Source: Cordylochernes scorpioides (Eukaryota; Arthropoda; Arachnida; Pseudoscorpiones; Chernetidae). From it: a stretch of DNA of 64,000 bases. How positions within the stretch are numbered: the stretch's first letter is position 1; the number at the start of each line of letters is the position of its first letter. The translations under genes and the position numbers were made by a program. This document shows, in pieces, positions 10,731-20,406 of this stretch. The stretch is taken from contig CP092872.1 of assembly GCA_030710605.1 (NCBI GenBank), forward strand, positions 5,196,019 to 5,260,018, written 5' to 3'. The notes under the pieces are model-generated. The model was given only the letters and a program-made list of their open reading frames with translations. It was not told the origin of the DNA and ran no database searches.

Positions 10731-10780
10731 CCACCTAGAGACCATGGTTTCGGGCTAATAACCCTCGTCAGTCTGGGCGG
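10731..10780 (-). ncRNA. Hammerhead ribozyme candidate, complete core
   Basis: Read on the minus strand: stem I strand CCGCCCAGA (10780-10772), core CTGACGA (10771-10765), stem II GGG (10764-10762), loop TTATTAG (10761-10755), CCC (10754-10752), GAAA (10751-10748), self-complementary stem III ACCATGGT (10748-10741), cleavage base C (10740), then stem I partner TCTAGGTGG (10739-10731). Stem I pairs 8 of 9 with one A-C mismatch and one G-U. Every conserved hammerhead base is present and the triplet is GTC. Cleavage would fall between 10740 and 10739. The two-nucleotide loop of stem III implies action as a dimer, as proposed for short-stem-III hammerheads in animal repeats. It sits between the repeat at 10810-11215 and LINE debris at 10256-10510, all on the minus strand. 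Confidence 0.65.
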
Positions 10781-10809
10781 ACTTTATTCCATGAGATCCA
10801 CAATAAAAT

Positions 10810-11215
10810 CTTCACAATCTGCCAGGTGTCGAGTAGTCTTGGGAATATAATACAGTCCATGATGATATAGCAGCTGTTAGGTTTCGAGCATGAGCCTTTG
10901 CCGGTCCCAAACCCGGATGAAAAAGGAGGAGGGGGAGCAGTAACAAGCTCACTAAAAAACCTGGGCTCAGCTGGCCCGGCTGATAGTACTCTGTAAGAGC
11001 TCCCAATCCAGGGAGACAGGATGAGCAGCGTTTGTACTCCATGTTAGGAGTGGCTGTACATGGTGTCTGTTCCTCATGTCAGAGGCAGCCATTTTTTTTT
11101 TGGAGCTAAGTCGGTGGCCTGCCACTGAGTAGTGCTCCCAGGCTTAATGACAAAGACATTCTACCTCACCCAGTAGCCTAATATGATTGAGTGGAGATAA
11201 GAAAGAAGAAGATGA
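10810..11215 (-). repeat. Dispersed GC-rich repeat (family D)
   Basis: Matches 34027-34416 in the opposite orientation, including the stretch that reads MEYKRCSSC, CCCAGGTTTTTTAG, CTCCCCCTCCTCC and the outer GTAGAATG and TCTCCACTCAATCATAT blocks. A 76-codon minus-strand frame runs through it but is broken differently in the other copy, so it is probably the untranslated or 5' part of a retroelement. Confidence 0.6.
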
Positions 11216-11561
11216 GTTCAAGGCAGGGTGGAGTATGAGTGTGGTAAGACAGAAGTAGCGGCAAATTTTGCTGCACTGTCTGCTAGTTCATTTTCATTGA
11301 TTCCAATATGTCCGCGTACCCAACACAAGCCTGATGTGAGGAACTGTTCACTTTACATAAAGATACTGATTCTAAGAATTGTATCAAACATTATCTTTAT
11401 TTATTTACACGAGAGATAACAAAATAAACGAGAAACCTATCTTTCACTTACAAATAGCACCTATTTTCTTGTGATTTTACATACATTCTGTGGGAACTAT
11501 TAATTAAATAAACTTAAAATATATATATACAGCAGAGAGAGAAAGAGATATATTGAATATA
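11216..11561. other. AT-rich spacer
   Basis: No gene or recognised repeat. It includes a GA-rich run (AGAGAGAGAAAGAGATATA near 11535). Confidence 0.5.
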
Positions 11562-11567
11562 CTTTTA
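11562..11567 (-). promoter_or_regulatory. Possible poly(A) signal
   Basis: AATAAA on the minus strand, about 80 nt past the TAG at 11647-11649. Its position fits a short 3' UTR of the possible terminal exon at 11647-11880. Confidence 0.4.
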
Positions 11568-11646
11568 TTAATCGTACATATAAGATTATATAAGGTTAAT
11601 AGGAGAAAAAAAAGTAAAATTAAATATTATTTTCATCAGAGGAATC

Positions 11647-11880
11647 CTACTGAGGGTCGTCTGGTATGATGTCACGCCCTGAAGTCGGACAGATCTCCCC
11701 GACTGTTTCCATGTCGAGGAATTGAACAGACCTCTGCTCAGATGACAGGTACTCGTCCTCCCTGTTAGAAGGGGAGACTATCTCCTCCCTATAATAGTTT
11801 CTATAAAGAGGTTCTAGGATGGTGTTGACATTCAAGCTCTCGAACAACTGCTCTACCTGTTGTAAAGTGGTCTGTAGAGG
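11647..11880 (-). CDS. Possible terminal exon of a host gene
   Basis: Open for 77 codons then TAG, preceded on the minus strand by a pyrimidine run and AG (CTCTCTTTAAAAACAG) that looks like a splice acceptor. The frame closes at a TAA just inside the presumed intron, so an exon is more likely than a whole gene. The peptide is acidic and hydrophilic (starts PLQTTLQQVEQLF, ends GRDIIPDDPQ) and I do not recognise it. AATAAA follows. The phase agrees with the exon at 17197-17252. Alternatives are chance open frame or unknown retroelement debris. Confidence 0.4.
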   Translation of the reverse strand, partial: PLQTTLQQVEQLFESLNVNTILEPLYRNYYREEIVSPSNREDEYLSSEQRSVQFLDMETVGEICPTSGRDIIPDDPQ

Positions 11881-11962
11881 CTGTTTTTAAAGAGAGAGAG
11901 ATAGAGACGGCTAAACATACTTTATTGACTACTAGTCAATTATGGATGAAAAATAATGATAT

Positions 11963-12157
11963 TGTAGCGTTATTTGTTGTATTGTTTTACATAATTAGGT
12001 TTTGGATTTTGTTTGTGTTTGTTTTGCATGTATTGAGTTAATGATTGGTGTATATGTGTTCGTGTATTCTTTGATTTGGGTAGTCTGCTCGTTGGCAGCA
12101 ATAAACGTTTATCGTTCGATTTATCTACGCCTGTTGCTTGCAATTCTTACCGCCACA
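11963..12157 (+). repeat. 5' LTR of gypsy element
   Basis: 195 bp, starts TGTAGCG and ends CGCCACA. AATAAA occurs near 12100, close to the 3' end, as expected for an R/U5 polyadenylation signal. Confidence 0.95.
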
Positions 12158-12180
12158 AGTGGTGGAGATGCTGGGTACCG
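12158..12180 (+). other. Primer binding site
   Basis: TGGTGGAGATGC begins two to three bases after the LTR. TGG complements the CCA end of a tRNA, and the rest should match its acceptor and T arm. I cannot name the tRNA. Confidence 0.6.
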
Positions 12181-13439
12181 ATACCATCACGGATACCTCT
12201 GTCAGAAGAAGCCGTCGCCTAGAAGGCCTGGAACCACGTTTTGATTTCGACGAAAAGAATAAGCCAATCAGAAAAATGTCAATATCGGCTGGAGTTAACA
12301 CGGGTGTTAATACTTGCAAACATTTGACAAGAAACCCAACTGTGTTTAGCGGCAATGGAACGGAGGATTGTGGCAAATGGATGAAGGATTACGAACGTAT
12401 TGCGAGATCGAACTGCTGGGATGCCACGATGAAATTGGCGAACGCACCATTCTTTTTGGAAGGGACCGCTGGCCAATGGTATGATAACAACGAAGAAGGA
12501 ATGGATTCGTGGGATATGTTTAAGGAGATGTTTAGCCGGACATTCGACAATAGCGGTGTCCTTCTCAGACGCGCTAAGGACAACCTTCAGAGTCGAGCTC
12601 AGAAGAGTACAGAATCCTGTGAATCCTATATCCAAGACGTTCTGAGCTTGTGTAGGCAGGTGAATCCCGATATGAGTAAAGAAGAGAAAGTGGCACATCT
12701 AATGAAAGGTGTGGTAGAAGATGTCTATCAGATTATCTTGATAAAGGAAATTGATACTGTTGAAGCCTTTGTCGATTGGTGCCGAAAGGTGGAGGCTTGC
12801 AAGCAGCGACGCATCGGGAAACCGAAGTTTGAGCGACTCCCTAACGTCGCAAGTATAGAGCAACCAAACTCCTCGTCCCTGGAAGATCTGATTCGACGAA
12901 TCGTGAGAGAAGAAATTAAAAGTGCCCTACATTCCGAGCCTATAGTGCCGGAGGTGAACTCCCTGAAGAAAATGATTCATGAAGAGGTTGAGAGAAATCT
13001 GACCCCAATTGCGCAGCAGGGTCCATACTACCAAGAACAACGCCGCCAATTTGAAGGACCGGCGAAACCACCCCCGTATTACCAGCAGCAAAGTCCTACA
13101 AGGCTGACAACTGCCCGAAGAAAGACTGACGAATGGAGGACGGTGGATAATATTCCCGTTTGTTTCCAATGCGGACGCCCGGGTCACGTCGCCAGGTACT
13201 GCCGAGAGCGGCGAGGGATGATGGATCGACAGCCACCGGGGAGATACCACCCTGTCCAGAACGGCCCGCGAACGATCTATAATAGCAATGAAACCCCAGG
13301 CCGCGCAAGTTACCGAAGCCCGTCGCCCTATCCAGGTCGTGGCCGATCCCCAGCTGAACGTCGCCCCTCGATAGCCGACGATCTGGCCGATCACCTTATC
13401 GTGAGAAAAACTAGAGCAAGCGCCCTTCGCTGGAGGTAA
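12168..13439 (+). CDS. gag: Gag polyprotein of gypsy element
   Basis: Structural protein that builds the virus-like particle. I take the ATG at 12168 (423 codons), because the frame upstream lies in the LTR and primer site. After a short basic leader comes a retrotransposon gag/capsid domain (about residues 45-225) with the typical tryptophans (GTAGQWYDN, DSWDMFKEMF). A linker rich in Q and P precedes one zinc knuckle, CFQCGRPGHVARYC (C-x2-C-x4-H-x4-C, about nt 13159-13203), which binds RNA. The C-terminus is basic and arginine-rich. The stop TAA at 13437-13439 overlaps the open pol frame. No disruptions are visible. Confidence 0.93.
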   Translation: MLGTDTITDTSVRRSRRLEGLEPRFDFDEKNKPIRKMSISAGVNTGVNTCKHLTRNPTVFSGNGTEDCGKWMKDYERIARSNCWDATMKLANAPFFLEGTAGQWYDNNEEGMDSWDMFKEMFSRTFDNSGVLLRRAKDNLQSRAQKSTESCESYIQDVLSLCRQVNPDMSKEEKVAHLMKGVVEDVYQIILIKEIDTVEAFVDWCRKVEACKQRRIGKPKFERLPNVASIEQPNSSSLEDLIRRIVREEIKSALHSEPIVPEVNSLKKMIHEEVERNLTPIAQQGPYYQEQRRQFEGPAKPPPYYQQQSPTRLTTARRKTDEWRTVDNIPVCFQCGRPGHVARYCRERRGMMDRQPPGRYHPVQNGPRTIYNSNETPGRASYRSPSPYPGRGRSPAERRPSIADDLADHLIVRKTRASALRWR

Positions 13440-16400
13440 GGTCGCTGAGGAGATTATAAATCCTCCGCCGCTCATAGCCGCTAAACTATCACAGAATATA
13501 GTTGACGTTACTATTGACGATAAAACTTTTCCTGCCCTTGTCGACAGCGGCGCTTCATTTTCGGTTATTTCGGACCACTTTAGACAACAACACAAAAAGA
13601 CTATGTTCAGTGACGCTGGCATGACACTTAGAGTTGCCGACGGGAAATATATCGTTTCCAGGGGCCGATGTACGTTACGTTTAGAAATAAACGGATTGGT
13701 ACAGCCGTTTGAATTCATTGTTTTACCAAGTTGTAGCCACGACATCATTCTCGGTTGGGACTTTCTGGAGGCGTCAAGAGCTATAATCGATTGTGGTAGC
13801 GCCGAGATTCTGTTAGAAAAAGCAGAACTACCAGAGGATTCTTCGAGCATATTCCAAACTGTGGCCGCCGACGATAGCTTTATAATCCCCGCTGGATCAA
13901 CCAAGCAGATAAACGTAATCAGCGAAGCTATACTCGGTGTGAGTGATGTCGTAATGGAGCCTTCGAGGATCCTCTTTCTAGAACGTGATCTGATGGTTCC
14001 CGCCTCGATCTTCGCTGTCCAGCATGGAAAAGGGAGAATTTGGATAACCAACATCGGCACATGTGATCGAACTGTCCCCAAAGGAATGTGTATTGGAGAG
14101 ATACAGGTACTGGAAGAGGGTCAGCTGGCGGTCATCGGTGATGCTTCGGACACCAATCGGCAGGGGATTCTTGGACAAGAAAACTCTCCAAACATTGCCT
14201 CGATGATAAGCCCTGATCTATCCATGCTTGAAAGGACCAGGATATGTTCGATACTTGGGAGTTTCAGCGGCTTATTTGAATTTAATAAGTTTCCGTCTAA
14301 TCTGACGAGCACAGCCAAGCACAAGATAAATACAGAGGACCATCCCCCGATTAAACGCCGTCCATATCGAGTGTCGCAGGTCGAACGTCAAACCATTCAG
14401 AATGAGGTCGACAAAATGTTGAAAGGAGGTATAGTTCAGCTTTCCGAAAGTCCTTGGTCCTCTCCTGTGGTATTAGTGAAAAAGAAAAATGGTAGTTGGC
14501 GTTTCTGTGTCGATTACAGACACCTGAATAAAATCACAAAAAAGGATGTATATCCACTACCAAGGATTGACGATACACTCGATTGCTTAAGAGGGGCGAG
14601 TTATTATTCTTCCATGGACCTCCGTTCTGGTTACTGGCAGATTGAGGTGGATGAGGCAGATCGCGAAAAGACCGCCTTCATTACACCCGACGGATTGTAC
14701 GAGTTCAAAGTTATGCCTTTCGGGCTGTGTAACGCCCCAGCGACATTTGAAAGAATGATGGATACCTTGCTGAGGGGGTTGAAGTGGTCAATGTGCCTTT
14801 GCTATCTGGACGATATTATTGTGTTTTCACCCACCTTTGACGAACATGTTCGACGCCTTGAATTAGTTCTCAGGTGTCTCTCAAAGGCTGGACTTGTGTT
14901 AAATCCAGACAAGTGCTTGTTCGGAACAAAACGACTAAGCATTTTTGGGCATCTGGTGGATGGAGAGGGCGTGCACCCCGACCCGGGTAAAGTTGATGCT
15001 ATGTCCAAATTCCCTACTCCCAAATCCCTTACTGATGTAAGAAGTTTCATTGGAATGTGCTCATATTATCGTCGTTTCATTAAGAATTTTGCTCAAAAAG
15101 CTGAACCACTACACAGGTTGTTGAGAAAGGACACCAGATTCGAATGGGGACCAGATCAACGGCAGGCCTATGAATCCTTGAAGTTGGCACTCGCGTCGGA
15201 ACCCGTCTTGGCCCACTTTGACGAAAAGTATGCGACCGAACTGCACACCGACGCCAGTGGGTTTGGAATTGGTGCGGTTTTGGTCCAGGTCCAGGGAGGA
15301 AGTGAAAAACCGATTGGATATGCATCAAGAACGCTGTCAACAGCTGAAAAAAATTATTCAACAACGGAGCGGGAGTGTCTTGCCGCGATTTGGGCGATCG
15401 GCAAGTTCCGTCCATACCTATTTGGTCGCTCGTTTACAATTGTGACGGATCATCACTCGCTCTGTTGGCTTTCGGGACTGAAGGATCCGTCGGGAAGACT
15501 GGCCAGGTGGGCCTTAAGACTTCAGGAGTACAATGTGAACGTGGTATATAAAAACGGCAGAAAACATCAAGATGCCGATTGTCTCTCACGCAATCCAATC
15601 GAAGCGAATAACCCAGGGGAATCCGGAGATGACATACCAACATTAGCTGCTTTAATTGATATCGTCGCGGAACAGCGGAAAGATCCGGTAATTGTGAGAA
15701 TATCGGAGGAATGTTCGAGGAACGATCAAAACCGCTTCAAAATAATCAATGGAGCTCTTTACAAGCGGAATTTCGACCCAGTGGGGCAACCGTGGCTATT
15801 GGTGATCCCCAGGCATTTGCGCCCTGACGTCCTCAGAAGTCTCCACGATAATCCAACTGCCGGTCATTTAGGGTTGGCTAAAACCCACGATAGAATTAGG
15901 AGGAAGTATTTTTGGCCAGGTCTTCTGAGGAGCATAAGAAAATATGTCGGTCACTGTAGGGAGTGCCAGCGTCGTAAACATGCTCCCTTGCGACCGCCCG
16001 GATTGCTGCAACCGATACCACCCACCTCTGTTCCGTTCCAAAGAGTCGGAATTGATCTCCTCGGAAGATTCCCAATATCCCATTTAGGAAATAAATGGAT
16101 AATAGTTTGCACAGACTATCTGACGCGATACGCTATCACCCGAGCCTTACCATCGGCAGACGCTCAGCAAGTGGCCAAGTTCGTCCTGGAGGACGTAGTG
16201 CTTAAACATGGAGCACCACGAGAAATAATTACTGACCGGGGTAGGGTTTTTCAGTCTAAACTAATATCCGAGCTGACGGGACTTTGCTCTTCGGCTCAGA
16301 GATTTACCACGGCGTACCATCCTCAGACGAATGGTCTCACTGAGAGACTTAATAAAACCCTGGCCGACATGATGTCAATGTATGTGGACGTCGAACAAAA

Positions 16401-16926
16401 GGAATGGGACGTTATTCTTCCGTTCATCACGTTTGCTTACAATACGGCGAAGCAGGACACCACCGGATTCACCCCATTCAGCCTCATCCATGGACGAGAA
16501 GCTGAAACTACGTTGGATACATTGTTTCCTCTTTTAAAAGATGAAGATCAAGAGGACTATAATCGAGAGATAGTGACTCGAGCAGAGGAGACGCGACAAT
16601 TGGCTCGGCTACATACACTGAGAGCGCAAGAGGGCAATAAACGAGTCTACGACGCCAAACATCGAGAAGTGAGCTATCAGCCAGGCGATAAAGTATGGAT
16701 ATTTATACCCGTTCGGAAAATAGGGATATCCGAAAAATTAATAAAACGATATTTCGGCCCTTATAGGGTGACGAGACGCATTTCGGATGTGACGTACGAA
16801 GTTGAAAGTCTAGACACTACTAACCGCCGTCGTAAGCCAAAGGAAATTGTGCACGTAGTGAGAATGAAGAACTACCGTGACCGGGACGAACAACTGGACC
16901 TACCCGAGGATGAGCCTGCCGTCTGA
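13405..16926 (+). CDS. pol: Pol polyprotein of gypsy element
   Basis: The open frame runs from 13405, just after an in-frame TGA at 13402, and overlaps gag by 35 nt in the +1 frame, so expression probably needs a +1 frameshift (or equivalent) in 13405-13439. There is no good ATG before the protease. Domains in order: retropepsin with VDSGAS (Asp codon 13543), reverse transcriptase (VDYRHLNK, MPFGLCNAP, YLDD at 14803-14814), RNase H (TDASG, Asp codon near 15248), and integrase with HHCC zinc finger (H-x-H then CREC). The D,D35E triad is at 16114, 16234 and 16342. The tail carries a GPYRV-type C-terminal segment but no chromodomain that I can see. About 1170 codons, the usual size. All catalytic residues are intact. 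Confidence 0.96.
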   Translation, partial: EKLEQAPFAGGKVAEEIINPPPLIAAKLSQNIVDVTIDDKTFPALVDSGASFSVISDHFRQQHKKTMFSDAGMTLRVADGKYIVSRGRCTLRLEINGLVQPFEFIVLPSCSHDIILGWDFLEASRAIIDCGSAEILLEKAELPEDSSSIFQTVAADDSFIIPAGSTKQINVISEAILGVSDVVMEPSRILFLERDLMVPASIFAVQHGKGRIWITNIGTCDRTVPKGMCIGEIQVLEEGQLAVIGDASDTNRQGILGQENSPNIASMISPDLSMLERTRICSILGSFSGLFEFNKFPSNLTSTAKHKINTEDHPPIKRRPYRVSQVERQTIQNEVDKMLKGGIVQLSESPWSSPVVLVKKKNGSWRFCVDYRHLNKITKKDVYPLPRIDDTLDCLRGASYYSSMDLRSGYWQIEVDEADREKTAFITPDGLYEFKVMPFGLCNAPATFERMMDTLLRGLKWSMCLCYLDDIIVFSPTFDEHVRRLELVLRCLSKAGLVLNPDKCLFGTKRLSIFGHLVDGEGVHPDPGKVDAMSKFPTPKSLTDVRSFIGMCSYYRRFIKNFAQKAEPLHRLLRKDTRFEWGPDQRQAYESLKLALASEPVLAHFDEKYATELHTDASGFGIGAVLVQVQGGSEKPIGYASRTLSTAEKNYSTTERECLAAIWAIGKFRPYLFGRSFTIVTDHHSLCWLSGLKDPSGRLARWALRLQEYNVNVVYKNGRKHQDADCLSRNPIEANNPGESGDDIPTLAALIDIVAEQRKDPVIVRISEECSRNDQNRFKIINGALYKRNFDPVGQPWLLVIPRHLRPDVLRSLHDNPTAGHLGLAKTHDRIRRKYFWPGLLRSIRKYVGHCRECQRRKHAPLRPPGLLQPIPPTSVPFQRVGIDLLGRFPISHLGNKWIIVCTDYLTRYAITRALPSADAQQVAKFVLEDVVLKHGAPREIITDRGRVFQSKLISELTGLCSSAQRFTTAYHPQTNGLTERLNKTLADMMSMYVDVEQKEWDVILPFITFAYNTAKQDTTGFTPFSLIHGREAETTLDTLFPLLKDEDQEDYNREIVTRAEETRQLARLHTLRAQEGNKRVYDAKHREVSYQPGDKVWIFIPVRKIGISEKLIKRYFGPYRVTRRISDVTYEVESLDTTNRRRKPKEIVHVVRMKNYRDRDEQLDLPEDEPAV

Positions 16927-16945
16927 CAGCGAGGACGCTGTCCTT

Positions 16946-16961
16946 TTGGAGTGGAGGGCAT
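16946..16961 (+). other. Polypurine tract
   Basis: TTTGGAGTGGAGGGCAT lies directly before the 3' LTR and is purine-rich as expected for plus-strand DNA priming. Confidence 0.7.
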
Positions 16962-17158
16962 TGTAGCGTTATTTGTTGTATTGTTTTACATAATTAGGTT
17001 TTGGATTTTGTTTGTGTTTGTTTTGCATGTATTGAGTTAATGATTGGTGTATATGTGTGTTCGTGTATTCTTTGATTTGGGTAGTCTGCTCGTTGGCAGC
17101 AATAAACGTTTATCGTTCGATTTATCTACGCCTGTTGCTTGCAATTCTTACCGCCACA
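16962..17158 (+). repeat. 3' LTR of gypsy element
   Basis: 197 bp, same ends as the 5' LTR. It has an extra TG in the TGTGTG run near 17055. Confidence 0.95.
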
Positions 17159-17196
17159 ATATAATACAGTGAAATTATGATTGAGGAAAGCTCTAC

Positions 17197-17252
17197 CATC
17201 TTGCTAGAGTCCTCCTCCAGACGATGAGAGGGTCTTCTTGGACGCCCCGTAT
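17197..17252 (-). CDS. Possible internal exon of the same host gene
   Basis: On the minus strand a long CT tract (17262-17290) and AG at GGAG precede 56 nt reading TGRPRRPSHRLEEDSSKM, followed by GTAGAG as donor. Joined to 11647-11880 across the intron, the frame continues in phase 0. Both junctions are ordinary GT-AG. The exon is short and upstream exons were not found, so support is modest. Confidence 0.33.
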
Positions 17253-18458
17253 CTCCAGGCCCAGGAAGAGAGAGAGAGAGAGAAAGGAACTCTGTTAAGG
17301 ACTTTTATTATTTTCGCCATTGGCCAAAACTCACTAGTTATTTATATTAGAGGAATAAAACAAACTGTATGATGGTACCTTATAATAATCTGTTTAGATA
17401 TAATTAAAATAATTGATTATCAAATATATGTTATATTAAAATGTTATTTTATTTAAAAAAGTAAATTTCATATATCCAAACACTCTGTTAAATCGACCGC
17501 CAGAGGTCACGCTTCCCCAAAAAAATCATTGTTGTTGTTTCCCGATGGTCAGCTCAACCTTTTGTACATTATGTAAAAAGTTTTTCATTTTTTTATTCAT
17601 ACGCCTTAAGCCAGGCAGTACTTTACCAAATTATGTTTTTATATATTCCTTAAGCTCAATTAAAGCAACTAATGATCAAACCCATTTTTATTATTATACT
17701 TTCAAGATTTTCAACCACGACTGCATTAACATAGCATAATCCACAAGATAATCAAAATTCAGCACAAAATCTTATTTTTTATAACATATATATATTCAAT
17801 TATATTTTCGTGTCTTAATATATTAATTAAATTTCAAAAATTGAAATATATTTTTCTGAATAAATTTAAGGAATATATTGAAATAACTTTAGATGTGTTT
17901 GATCTCAAATCATCGAATTTTTTTCTATTAAAAATTGGTTTAATTAAATTTTTAATCACCAAAATGAGTTTTTTTTTTTAAGTTGAGGTTCAGTGAGCAA
18001 GAGATTTTAAGTAAAAAAGACATTTATTAATAACACCGACACAATCGGTTTATTAAAATTTTATAATTATCTTTTTTTAATATCAAACGAAACTCAATAT
18101 AAGGCAAAAAATTTCTATACATTTCCATTTATATTACTTATGCTAAATATATATATAAGGCGTTTTTGTTGACTTTGCTTAGAATATTTAATGAAACTGA
18201 TTCCAATAATTACTAATCAAACATTATATTTATTAATTTACAAGAGAGAACAAAATATAAAAGGGAAAATAATAATAAAACAAAAGAACTTTTTTTCTGT
18301 TACGGTTAGCGCCTATTTACCTGTGAACTTACACACACTCTGTGGAACAATTAATTAATATATATACAACATTGTTGGCAAGTAATTTTCTGGATGGAAA
18401 TACATATAGGAATATCGTTTTGTAAATAGAGCAATCCATAAAAATTCTTTAATTAAAA
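17253..18458. other. AT-rich region, no gene
   Basis: Contains the CT tract, then a block around 17475-17515 (TTAAATCGACCGCCAGAGGTC) that recurs inverted at about 39550-39590, marking an unclassified dispersed repeat. The rest is simple AT-rich sequence. Confidence 0.5.
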
Positions 18459-18545
18459 AGGCATATATTGGATCAAAATAACATTTATTTTACCAATATT
18501 TCAGTTGGCTGAATGCCAACCTTTTCAAGATCTTATAATAAAATA
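18459..18545 (-). repeat. Single arm of the CCAATATTTC foldback family
   Basis: GGCATATATTGGATC to CCAATATTTCAGTTGG and GCCAACCTTTTCAAG. Minus-strand hammerhead-like layout with altered core (TTGAAAA). Flanked by AGAGCAATCC at 18428. Confidence 0.55.
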
Positions 18546-19754
18546 CAATTTATATATAAAACCTGTTTATTATTATTAAAATGCGCATGTTTAATATAAG
18601 CGATTAAACCTAGTATTGAAAAGAAAAACTTCAATTTAACAATACAATAATGTCATGCAGAAATATTGAATAAAAAAAAACTATAAACATAATTGAAAGA
18701 CTCTTTAAATAGGTATTTTACTTTTTTTTAAAGTTTAATAAAAAGGAGACTATTTATTCAATAATTAGTTGATGAAACTACAAAAGGGGGCAAAAAAAAA
18801 GAAATAGCATTTAAATAATAAACTCTAAGGTCGTCTGCATTCAAAGTTAGGCTTAATAATTCCCGCCAATTGAATGATTACCAGACGATTGTACCTTCGC
18901 ATGGTCATTAAACTGAAATTGCCATTATTTTGATTTTTATATAAACAAAGATATTTTTCCCCAAACTGTACTAATTAGAAAGAAAGAAGGGCAAACTCTA
19001 TTATTGGAAAAACTTTAGGACCCATGCAATAAAAGCAGTTTTAAATTAAGTTTATCGATCTAAGTGTAGAAGCTTAACAAAAACTTTGAATCTACTTTTT
19101 TTTAGTTAGTTTTAAATAAAATAATATATATATCTCTCTTTCCCTTCTTCTATTTTTAAAGAAATAAATCCATTATTTGAATGCTAATTAAAATAAAACT
19201 ATTTTATCAGCTATTGTATAATTTTATTTTATTTTTTTCAAAATTTTAAAAATATTATTTGATATTTTCCAAGAAGAAATACTTTTATCTATCCAAATTA
19301 ATTTTAGAGAGTAAAAATTTCTTTTTTTACACAAACAAAAATGATTATTAGTTGACAGCTTATTTTTGCTCGTGAATTATGATTAGTTAGTTTGGCAAAT
19401 ATATTTATTTTCACTTCAAATTGGTATTTTAAATAATTGGCTGAATACCTCACTCGGCTCACCCTATTTGAATAATTTCCTGAAAAATAAGGTATTTTAA
19501 CTATGGATTATTTTTATATTGTTTTTTATTAGAAGTAAGTTTTTCAAATATTATTATAATTCTCATTTTTTATGGCACCAAATTATGCCGAAATAACAGG
19601 CAAATTTGCATTGTCTATTCAAAATTATCACAGTGACACCTTTCAAGCCTAATTCCATAATATCTTAGAATTTCATCTAAACAGGTTGAATATTGATTAG
19701 AAATATGCAAATATGCCTTCATTTTTATTTACATTATATATATGTGAAAAAAAA
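18546..19754. other. AT-rich region, no gene
   Basis: No open frame, tandem repeat or recognised element end. Confidence 0.55.
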
Positions 19755-19972
19755 AAACAATAGAAAATATGAAAAGGGTCAGGTGTTGATATTAAAAACA
19801 AAAGAGGCATATCCTGACCAGGCATACATGGACATTTCTAGATAGCAGAGCGCCATCTAAGGGAGAAAAAATACACTAAACGTTTATTTAATTCGCTCCG
19901 TGATATTTAGCCAACCCAATTTCTTGATAAATCAAGAAAAGTCAATCATGAACGCGTTTCGGACAATATATA
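19755..19972 (-). mobile_element. Hammerhead-bearing small repeat, 5' truncated
   Basis: Minus strand begins within CGAAACGCGTTCA, the 3' half of the motif seen at 959-1000 with the GAAA intact, then the TTGATTTATCAAG hairpin, a GGTTGGCTAAATATCACGG block and GATGGCGCTCTGC. It ends GTCAGGATATGCC and a tail homologous to 803-845. Confidence 0.55.
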
Positions 19973-19981
19973 TATATATAT

Positions 19982-20175
19982 ATTAGATAATAAAAGGCAT
20001 ATATTGGATTTAGTAAAATATTTATTTTGCCAATATTTCGGCTGGCTGAACGCCAACCTTTATCGAGGCATTACATTTTTGTATAATGCCTCGATAAAGG
20101 TTGGCGTTCAGCCAGCCGAAATATTGGCAAAATAAATATTTTACTAAATCCAATATATGCCTTTTATTATCTAAT
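19982..20175. repeat. Perfect palindrome, CCAATATTTC foldback family
   Basis: Arms 19982-20073 and 20084-20175 are identical reverse complements over 92 bp, with a 10-bp spacer (CATTTTTGTA). Each arm contains, read outward from the centre, CGATAA, stem GGTTGGC/GCCAGCC, GAAA, ATAT, T and GGCA, a hammerhead-like order with a changed core. Confidence 0.9.
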
Positions 20176-20406
20176 GAATTAAGTATGGATTGCTCTATTT
20201 TCAAAATATATACATATATGTATGTGTGGTATATTTCTAATTCTGATATAATAATACTGTTAGTGTATTTCGCATATCTTCTAATTAGTTATGTTAGAGT
20301 CAATAATTTATAAGATCTTTAACTCCTATTAAAATGTTCACTGCTCCAATTTACTCAACCCCCCATATTTTGTATAATATGCTATATCTTTATTAATATA
20401 TATACA

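Larger units (their letters stand above)
11963..17158 (+). mobile_element. Complete Ty3/gypsy LTR retrotransposon
   Basis: LTRs 11963-12157 and 16962-17158 differ by one 2-bp indel. Target duplication is ATAT on both sides. Gag and a pol frame with protease, RT, RNase H and integrase are intact, so the copy looks young and possibly autonomous. No env-like frame follows integrase. If the two flanking exons are real, it sits in an intron of 116 bp before insertion, in the orientation opposite to the host gene. Confidence 0.97.

Noticed and set aside
12927-14081. Long minus-strand open frame opposite gag-pol
   Set aside because: It is the antisense shadow of the intact gypsy genes and has no motif of its own.
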